Part shown: in pieces, positions 57,454-64,000 of the stretch
Layout of the letters: every line of letters starts with the position of its first letter
Numbering within the stretch: the first letter of the stretch is position 1
NCBI GenBank assembly: GCA_034509425.1
Contig: JAVTVJ010000536.1
Location: 142,234-206,233 of the forward strand
Source of the DNA: Eopsaltria australis
Lineage: Eukaryota; Chordata; Aves; Passeriformes; Petroicidae
Direction: 5' to 3'
DNA: 64,000 bases
Translations under genes and position numbers: made by a program
Notes under the pieces: generated by a model
Told to the model about the DNA's origin: nothing
The model's database searches: none
Seen by the model: the letters and a program-made list of their open reading frames with translations, nothing else

Positions 57454-57772
57454 AAAGGTTACATGATTCTACATCTCACCATTTCTCCCCGTTCTTTCAT
57501 TTTTTTTTCTTTTTTCTTTTTTTTTTTTTTTTCACACCATAACTCTCTCCCTCCCCTCATCTCCTTTCTATGAACTCCTCCCATAACTCCCCCTTTTCCT
57601 TTATTTCGAGGGGAGACGGAGGATGGGGTTTTCAAGGGTAGAGTGGGTAAGGAAGTATAGGAAGGTAGAAAGGGAGGGACTAAAAGGGTAAGGGAAAGTG
57701 GGAATGGAAAACGGGGAAACGACAATTTATAAAACATGCGTTCTGCATTATTGTCCATTAAATACTGTTCCG
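57454..57772 (-). other. pol-env intergenic with A/G-rich tract
   Basis: No gene. On the minus strand an A-rich run interrupted by G lies at about 57500-57533. The stretch could hold the env splice acceptor, but I cannot assign it. Confidence 0.5.
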
Positions 57773-60541
57773 TCATCCGTTGTGGTGTCTGTAGTCTGTC
57801 TCGTCTGGTCGTTGTAGTTCGTTCATTGTAGCTTTCTTCTTTCGGCGTTTCCACGCAGTATGTTTGTCTTTTCCAGTGTTTTCTGATTGGACAGGGCATT
57901 CTTTCCGGTAAGGCTTGATGTTCTTAGCCGGGAGCCAGCGCGGTCCGCCTGGGGTGGAGACGCAAGCATATCCCCTCCCCCAGACAATTAGTGGCACTGG
58001 CCCCTTTACTTGTAGACTTTCAGGGTCCTTGTACAACACAGGCGGATTTTCAGCCAATTTTGCTCGCGTTGAGCCCGTAAAGTGCCTGAATACGGGGGGA
58101 GTCGGCTCGTCCTCAGAACAATTTAGGAAATTTAAAGTGAATAGAGCCTTGCAGAGTCGCTCAATTGGCATCTTTCTCTCTGCCTCTCCCCGCTGTTGTA
58201 GGAGGATCCTTTTTAAGTCTCGGTGCTTTCTCTCCACTAGGGCTTGCCCGGTGGGAGAATGCGGAATGCCCGTCACATGTTTGACGCCCCAGTCCTGCAT
58301 AAAGTCTCGGATGGACGCAGAGACATATGCAGGACCATTGTCAGTTTTAATTTCCCTTGGCACTCCCAGCACAGAAAATGCCAGGGTGAGATGTTTCCTA
58401 ACATCTCGGGCTTTCTCACCAGTCTGCACGGAGGCGTACACTGCACCCGAAAAGGTGTCTACAGACACGTGCAGGTACTTCAACCTCCCAAAGGATGGAA
58501 AATGGGTAACATCAGTTTGCCATATGTCATTGGCATTAAGTCCTCGTGGATTGACCCCCTGATTAAAAGCTGGTATTTGGTGTTCTTGACAGCTCGGACA
58601 TGTGGCCACTATGGCTCTGGCTTGCTCAACGGAGAGATTGAACATTCTCCGGAGCGCCGGAGCGTTCTGGTGGAAACACCTGTGGCTCAAGCGTGCCTGC
58701 TCGAAGATGTTCGGGGTGTTACATTTCAATACAGGCATCGCAAGGGCGTCAGCTTGCGCATTGCCTTCGGCGATGAAACCTGGTAACTCTGAGTGTGATC
58801 TTACGTGCATAACAAAGAATTGGTGCTTGCGGTGGGACAGGAGCTGGACTAATCTCACAAGCAACCCAAATAACTTTTTGTTTGGAACCTCTTTGATTAA
58901 AGAATGCTCTGCTCTGGAAACTATTCCGGCCGCATACGCTGAATCTGTTACTAAATTGATAGGTCGCTCCTGAAACCTTTCAAATACTCTGACCACCGCT
59001 GACAACTCTGCAACCTGTGGAGAACCCTCCACAGTGTGCACTTCCTCGTCCCACGCGAGGGTTTCTGGGTCTCTCCAGGTCACAACCGCCTTGTGAGACG
59101 ACCCAGAGCCATCGGTAAAAATTGTCAAAGCATTTTTTATTGGTATCTTACTTTGAACAAATTTCGGTGCCAATTGAAATTCAGAGCTGAACAGGTGATG
59201 CTTCAGCTTTTCACACCCAATTTGGCCTGAATAATTTTCCAGAGCTAGCTGGAGGTGTTCACTCTCCTGAAAGACTTCTTCAAATTGCTCATTCTTCCAG
59301 GGAACTGTTATGTACGCAAAATCGCACCCCGCAAGGGTGCGGAGCCGAGACCGAGCTCGCGTAACGAGCCCAGCCACTAGGTCTTGTGGCGTCGATATTG
59401 TTTTGGACGGGGTGTGGGGCAAGAATATCCACTCTACGATCAGGAGTGAATCCTTGGCCCCTCCGTCCCACTGAAAGATTAACCCATGGTATTGTGGGGT
59501 CCTCCCCAATATGGTGAAGCGGAAGGGGAGGACCGGGTTAGTATGGTGAGCATGTCGTGTACGAATTGCCAGCATTACCTTTTCGATGGCCTTGATTGCG
59601 TCGGGTGTCATCGTCACAGGGCTGTCTAATGCTCGTCCACCTCTTAGGAGTGTGAAGAGGGGCGCCAACTCTGTCGTTTTGAGTCCCAGCAATGGCCGGA
59701 TCCAGTTCACGGAGCCGCACAATTGATGAAGCTGTTGTAGGGTCTTGGGATGGTCTTCTATCTTTAGGAGTTGGGGCACGATGATTTTGTCCGTTATCTT
59801 CACTCCTAAATACTTCCACGGCTGGTTCCTCTGTATTTTATCGGGCTGTATTTCCATGCCTACTGACTGTATGGCTTGGATGACCTGAGTCAAAGTCTGT
59901 TCCATGTAATTCCCCTCGGAGGCACAAACTAGGACATCATCCATATAATGGACAATTCTGGCCTTGGGAAATGCTTTGCGCACAGGGGAAAGCACCTCGG
60001 AGACATACCACTGGCATATCACAGGGGAATTTCTCATTCCCTGCGGTAATACGAGCCAGTGGTATCTCCTCATTGGTGCCTCCCTGTTCGTTGATGGAAC
60101 AGAAAAAGCAAAGCGAGGCGCGTCTTCGGGATGTAAAGGTATTGAAAAAAAGCAGTCTTTAATGTCAATGATGGCCATGGGCCAGTCTTTAGGTAACATT
60201 GCGGGGGATGGGAGACCTGGTTGTAGGGGGCCCATCTCCTCCATGACCTTATTGATAGCTCTAAGGTCATGGAGGAGTCTCCATTTCCCCGTCCCTGGCT
60301 TTCTGATAACAAAAATAGGGGAATTCCAGGGACTTGTTGAGGGGGTGATATGTCCTTTTCTCAGCTGGTCGTCTACCAGATCTTGGAGGGCACGCATCTT
60401 CTCGCCGCGCAGGGACCACTGCTCCACTCTGACCGGTTGGTCGGTCAACCACTTAATGGCTGGAGTGGCGCGTGCTACAGTGGCCCCCCCAAGAAATCCC
60501 TCGGAGGTGTCGCAGGAGGGATCTCTAGGGTCGCCCCCCAC
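57773..60541 (-). CDS. pol: Pol: reverse transcriptase, RNase H, integrase, intact frame
   Basis: 922 codons from the first ATG; translation would enter by -1 frameshift near 60484-60490. RT: first Asp at residue 126 (IIDIKDCFF), LPQGM at 165-169, YMDD at 199-202. RNase H: Asp 477 (FTDGS), Glu 512, Asp 533 (VTDSAY), Asp 597. Integrase: His 620 and 624, Cys 648 and 651, then Asp 677 (WQTDV), Asp 734 (KTDNG) and Glu 770, with 35 residues between the last two. All catalytic positions are present and no stop interrupts. The C terminus is Lys-rich (WKRRKKK). YMDD and the sequence style fit beta/ERVK polymerases. This is the best-preserved polymerase in the window. Confidence 0.95.
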   Translation of the reverse strand: MGGDPRDPSCDTSEGFLGGATVARATPAIKWLTDQPVRVEQWSLRGEKMRALQDLVDDQLRKGHITPSTSPWNSPIFVIRKPGTGKWRLLHDLRAINKVMEEMGPLQPGLPSPAMLPKDWPMAIIDIKDCFFSIPLHPEDAPRFAFSVPSTNREAPMRRYHWLVLPQGMRNSPVICQWYVSEVLSPVRKAFPKARIVHYMDDVLVCASEGNYMEQTLTQVIQAIQSVGMEIQPDKIQRNQPWKYLGVKITDKIIVPQLLKIEDHPKTLQQLHQLCGSVNWIRPLLGLKTTELAPLFTLLRGGRALDSPVTMTPDAIKAIEKVMLAIRTRHAHHTNPVLPFRFTILGRTPQYHGLIFQWDGGAKDSLLIVEWIFLPHTPSKTISTPQDLVAGLVTRARSRLRTLAGCDFAYITVPWKNEQFEEVFQESEHLQLALENYSGQIGCEKLKHHLFSSEFQLAPKFVQSKIPIKNALTIFTDGSGSSHKAVVTWRDPETLAWDEEVHTVEGSPQVAELSAVVRVFERFQERPINLVTDSAYAAGIVSRAEHSLIKEVPNKKLFGLLVRLVQLLSHRKHQFFVMHVRSHSELPGFIAEGNAQADALAMPVLKCNTPNIFEQARLSHRCFHQNAPALRRMFNLSVEQARAIVATCPSCQEHQIPAFNQGVNPRGLNANDIWQTDVTHFPSFGRLKYLHVSVDTFSGAVYASVQTGEKARDVRKHLTLAFSVLGVPREIKTDNGPAYVSASIRDFMQDWGVKHVTGIPHSPTGQALVERKHRDLKRILLQQRGEAERKMPIERLCKALFTLNFLNCSEDEPTPPVFRHFTGSTRAKLAENPPVLYKDPESLQVKGPVPLIVWGRGYACVSTPGGPRWLPAKNIKPYRKECPVQSENTGKDKHTAWKRRKKKATMNELQRPDETDYRHHNG

Positions 60542-61335
60542 TGGGACATGACATCCCTCCCCAACAAGTTAAAGCCCAGGGGAAGAATGAAGGGACGGAC
60601 AGATTCTATGTGTCCATCAGGGCCCTTAATCAAGATATCAGAAGTGCTCCTTTGAGGAGTTACTTCACCCCCCACACCGTACAGCCCTCGTGGAGCTTCT
60701 TTGGTCCCCCATGTCAATGGCCAGTCTGCTTTTGATATAACAGTCACATCCGCGCCTGTGTCTAGCATCCCATGGCAAATGGTGGTAGAACGACCGTTGT
60801 CCAATCTACAAGTGACAATAGGTTTGTCCTTTCCGACAACCTCAGTCCAGCAGACAAACGGGGTTGATCTGTCTTTAGGAAGGCTGTCGGGTAAAACAAT
60901 TGCCTGCCCTATCCAAGTTCCTTGTGGCAGGAACCAAGGTGTCGTGTTCGGGCACAGGCTCAGACTAAGGTTCTTATTTGGACGGAATGTCTTTATCTCG
61001 GGCACTACAAAGATACCTGGAGGACCTCGACTGGAGTCTCCAATTAACAACACAGTCATTGGGTGTGCTGGAGCGTTATGAATGGACACAGCAATGTGCT
61101 GGAACTCATTCGATGTTAAGTGTAGTGCAAAACTTGTAACAATGTCATACCTGAATTTTCTTGTCAAGTCCGGAATGTCTATGTGCGTCGCAAAGTCCTT
61201 CTCTCCGCCAGCTTTTAATTTGTTTGTTCCGGAGCGCGGCACTGCTCCGCCCTCCCACTCCCGTTTCCCGACGTCTGCGCTGGAGCCGGGTACTGCTGCC
61301 CCCACCATGGAAACATGGGTGGATAAGGTCCCCAT
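60475..61335 (-). CDS. pro: Pro: dUTPase-like domain plus aspartic protease
   Basis: An open frame overlapping gag upstream (61215-61335) and pol downstream (60475-60541). Residues about 60-155 (FRYDIVTSF to WIGQAIVLP) resemble the dUTPase module that betaretroviruses carry in this frame; I see no full set of dUTPase catalytic motifs, so activity is doubtful. The protease follows: MLDTGADVTVI holds the active-site DTG, and FNLLGRDVM is the second signature. Pro would be made by -1 frameshifting from gag, consistent with its frame. The frame is intact. Confidence 0.88.
   Translation of the reverse strand: MGTLSTHVSMVGAAVPGSSADVGKREWEGGAVPRSGTNKLKAGGEKDFATHIDIPDLTRKFRYDIVTSFALHLTSNEFQHIAVSIHNAPAHPMTVLLIGDSSRGPPGIFVVPEIKTFRPNKNLSLSLCPNTTPWFLPQGTWIGQAIVLPDSLPKDRSTPFVCWTEVVGKDKPIVTCRLDNGRSTTICHGMLDTGADVTVISKADWPLTWGTKEAPRGLYGVGGEVTPQRSTSDILIKGPDGHIESVRPFILPLGFNLLGRDVMSQWGATLEIPPATPPRDFLGGPL
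60484..60490 (-). promoter_or_regulatory. Candidate -1 frameshift site, run of seven G
   Basis: At the end of pro, codons read TTG GGG GGG CCA CTG TAG on the minus strand. A one-base back-slip on the seven-G run enters the pol frame. It lies 6 bp before the pro stop. G-run slippery sites are less usual than A- or U-rich ones. Confidence 0.55.
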
Positions 61336-63318
61336 TGCGGTGTCATCTGGGGTACCATGGCATTCTGTGGTTGTTGCTGGAATGAAACACTCGGAGAAGG
61401 CTTAGTATTAACGTTACTTTGTTGGATGGACTTGTTAGCTTCTGGGTTCTTGCATTCTCAAGAAAAATGGCCTAATTTACCACAATTATAGCATATCAGT
61501 TTATCACGAGTGCCCACAGTGGCTGCAAAGAGATCTTTTCGTCGTCTATTATCAGGTTCTAATTTCGCTCTGATTTCTGAACAACGCTCAGTAATCAAAT
61601 CTATGGTGGGAGGGGGTTCCACTGGTAATGAATCAATGACACGTTTACAATCTTCATTAGCATTCTGGCGAACTAATTCTAGTAATATTTCTTTCAACAT
61701 TTTGGGATGTGTCCTAGACATGGCTTCTCTGAGGCGGTCCACAAACACGCCAAAGTTCTCATCAGGCCCTTGCCTAATTTCTGTATAACTTTTAATAGGA
61801 CCCATCACGACTGGAATGCTGAACAAAATTCTTTTTGCTATATTTTGAACATCCACTAGAACATTTTCAGGAACATTTGTAGCTTGATCTATTGGTTTCA
61901 CATAATTCCCCTCTCCCACTAGATGGTCCATAGTTAGATTTGCTTTGTTAGGGTCAGTTTTGTACATGTCTCGTAATTTTTGCACTTCTCTTTTCCATTT
62001 CTGCTCCCAAACTCCAAATTGGCTTTCCGTTAACAAACTTGCCATTAACACCTTAATATCTTTTGAAACAAGAACTGAGGATTCAAAGGTCGCATTCACC
62101 AATCCCTTAAAGTATCCAGAATCACGGCCAAATTCTTTGCCAGCCTTACAGATATCTTTAATTGTCCACTGGGGAAGTGGATCCCATCGTGGATTGGCCC
62201 CCATCCTATTATATGTGATCGGCACCACAAGTGGTGCCGCTGCCGGCCTCCCCCCTTCCGATCCAGGTCCGTGGGAACCGGAATCTGGACCGTGGGAAAA
62301 CGGAGGAGGGGTGGGGCTAGGAATGGGCGGGACTGGTGGAGGCGGCGGGAGGGGCGGACCGCGCGGCGGCGGGAGGGGCGGAGGGACCCGAGGGGTGGGA
62401 TTGGGAAGGTGGGAGGGGACCTGTCGCGGTGACATCATCGGCCGCCAGGGGAGGGACCGACGCAGGATCGATCGACGGAGCGGGGGTGGGGTAAAGGGAG
62501 GAGGGCAAGGGGCTCCTGCCGTCCGCACCCGCGCACGCGCTCCTCGCGCCCGAGCATGCGCACACAACACAGTGATGACCGCATCGCGGCGAGCTGGCAC
62601 AGCCCCCATTTCGTGGTGGCGCAGCACGAAATTCGCCGCCACCGTGTTGCTGTGGCACAGTTTTAATGATTTCAGGGACATTTTGCGGTGACGGACTTTG
62701 AATTCCTATAGAACAATGATAACTCGGGGGAGAACAACCGGGTACAGAAGGCGCCACTGGCGCAACTTGGGAGACGGGATTAGGGACGCGGGTAGGGGTA
62801 GGGTCAGCCCCAGGATGGCCGGTCCCGGTGCCAAAGGGGTTGGTAGAGGAGCTGCGAGAGTCGGGGTCTCGAACACCCCGGATTTCTCCCTGTAGCCGAT
62901 GGCTATCGAGGGGTACCCCCGCCGCTTCCCCACCAGGGACAAAGGGATTAGGAACAGAGGGGTTAGGATTGAGGGTGATTAAGGGCTCATTTGGGTTAGG
63001 GGTCCCAGCTTCCCGAACAATCGAACTTCCCCTGTTTCTAACCCAAACCTGGTAAACTAAAATCTGCAACGGAAAAAACTTCCTAACTGAATCATCCCCC
63101 GATTCCGCAAATTCTGTTAAACGATGTCCCACAGAATCCCAAAAAGAAACTCGTAATATAACAGAAGGATGAGAATAGGGAACATATTTGACCACCCACC
63201 TAATAAAGTCTTTAAACAAAGCCTTATCAAAATTTTCTCCCACTTCTACTAACTTAATCTTAACCGTATAATACAAACGAGAAAGTTCCCTGTCCGTTTT
63301 TGAGAGATGAATACCCAT
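61215..63318 (-). pseudogene. gag: ERVK-type gag with one frameshift and one nonsense codon
   Basis: The likely start is ATG 63318 (MGIHLSK, an N-myristoylation-type start, Gly 2/Ser 6) rather than the in-frame upstream ATG 63348. The matrix frame runs to 62317. The Pro-rich linker and capsid are in another frame, open from above 62681 to TGA 61458-61460. A net one-base insertion or two-base deletion therefore lies between. Capsid has the major homology region IRQGPDENFGVFVDRLREA. The nucleocapsid has one zinc knuckle starting CYNCGKLGH; the TGA falls two codons before its last Cys. The same frame then stays open to TAA 61215-61217, with a Gln/Pro-rich tail and no second knuckle. Gag forms the virion core. 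This copy cannot make a full-length one. Confidence 0.85.
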
Positions 63319-63622
63319 CTTCTCAAACTCTTTTTCCCTTCGCCTCAAAGAAAAATATAAACGTTTTGAGCTTACCGCTCCACCGGATTCCTTTAGGCAT
63401 GAAGCCTCGACGCAGCGCTGCGATTTTCCTCACCCGAAATAAATCCAAAAACGGAGACGAAGGGTTCTCGTGGTCAGGGCAGTTCCCTCACTCCCGGAGC
63501 GAGGGGTTGCCGCCCTCCCTAACAAATCCCCCCTCTAAAACAAGAGGCAGATTTGCAGGGGTTGGCCCACAACGTGCGTCTTTGCCGTTCTATGGCAAGC
63601 CGTCCCTCGTGATTTCGAGGAA

Positions 63623-63640
63623 TCACAGCGTTGGGCGCCA
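63623..63640 (-). other. Primer-binding site, tRNA-Lys-like
   Basis: Minus-strand TGGCGCCCAACGCTGTGA starts two bases after the LTR end. Its first 12 bases match the tRNA-Lys1,2 type of site used by betaretroviruses; the last six do not. Confidence 0.75.
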
Positions 63641-63642
63641 AT

Positions 63643-64000
63643 TAATAAAATAAAAAAAACATATCGTCCGAAGCCGTTCGGGTCCTCGCTGCTGCCTCGG
63701 GTTCAGGCAGGCGGAGGACGGCTTCCTTCTCCGGTCCAGGAAGCCTAGAGACTCTCTGCCGGTGGTTGTCCTATCCTCTCCCGGTTGACCACGAATAACC
63801 AGACCTTTCGGTGGTTAGACGTGAGGGAGTAAATCCCGCCGGGGCGATAGGACGTCGAGGGCCGTCTGGGTTATCCCTAGGAATCACGGAGGGACCGCGA
63901 GGTACAAAGGGAACGACTCCACTGCCGGTAACAGAGCTATTTATTCTCTGACTCCTGGGGCAGAAGAAGCCCCGAGCCAGCTCAGACATGCCCTTTTAAC
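63643..64000 (-). repeat. 5' LTR of the ERVK-type provirus, cut by window end
   Basis: 358 bp, identical to 55496-55853 except C at 63972 versus T at 55825. It contains the AATAAA. U3 lies beyond the window. Confidence 0.95.

Larger units (their letters stand above)
55496..64000 (-). mobile_element. ERVK-type provirus with alpharetrovirus-like env, young
   Basis: Minus-strand order: 5' LTR (63643 to beyond the window), primer site 63623-63640, gag 63318-61215, pro 61335-60475, pol 60541-57773, env 57453-56083, polypurine tract 56204-56186, 3' LTR 56185-55496. Gag, pro and pol occupy three different frames, each -1 to the previous, the betaretrovirus pattern. Over the visible 358 bp the LTRs differ at one site (55825 versus 63972). 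Pol, pro and env are open throughout. Gag is broken twice. The left flanking hexamer is CACAAC; the other flank is outside the window. Confidence 0.94.

Noticed and set aside
61945..62691. 248-residue plus-strand frame rich in Gly and Arg
   Set aside because: Antisense shadow of the Pro-rich part of ERVK gag.

Overview
The window looks like bird nuclear DNA. The evidence is several CR1 LINE pieces (one over 600 bp with the typical 3' end), a dense set of avian-style LTR elements, and AT-rich intergenic DNA. I found no convincing host protein-coding gene, tRNA, rRNA or CRISPR array. Almost all recognisable content is endogenous retrovirus (ERV). A repeat-rich, low-recombination region would fit, possibly a sex chromosome, but that is inference.

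Layout: 1-6.3 kb holds three copies of one LTR family (one cut by the window start), a CR1 tail and a doubtful ERV remnant. 9032-15532 is a nearly complete, env-less, ERVL-like provirus on the plus strand. It has paired LTRs, a primer-binding site, a gag with four TQT-type motifs and a predicted membrane segment upstream, and protease, reverse transcriptase (RT), RNase H and integrase broken by a few stops and one frameshift. 17.5-18.7 kb is a CR1 LINE split by a solo LTR with a 6-bp target duplication. 20022-22172 is a short non-autonomous ERV with a tRNA-Trp-type primer site, a perfect 6-bp target duplication and a Gag remnant. Its leader carries an array of about 17 small stem-loops joined by 4-nt linkers, with a 212-bp higher-order period. 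This is the most unusual structure in the window.

22.5-33.0 kb is a minus-strand provirus (gag-pro-pol-env, gamma-type envelope) that is heavily damaged. A 1.6-kb LTR has inserted into its pol, and both of its ends are rearranged. 34.3-36.8 kb holds two further LTRs. 40.8-43.3 kb is a 1.6-kb LTR split by another LTR. CR1 pieces lie at 44.2 and 48.5 kb, and solo LTRs at 47.6 and 51.7 kb.

55496-64000 is a minus-strand ERVK-type provirus running off the right edge. Gag, pro and pol lie in three successive -1 frames (betaretrovirus layout). Pro carries a dUTPase-like segment. Pol and env are fully open, and the env resembles alpharetroviral envelopes. The visible 358 bp of its 5' LTR differ from the 3' LTR at one base, so the insertion is recent, yet gag carries a nonsense codon and a frameshift.

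Most element boundaries were fixed by matching target-site duplications (TSDs) read directly from the sequence: TATGG, CCATG, CCCCT, TTTGT, GTGGG, CTATG, GGAGAT and CATTAT. Family names are assigned by motif recognition only, because no database search was possible.
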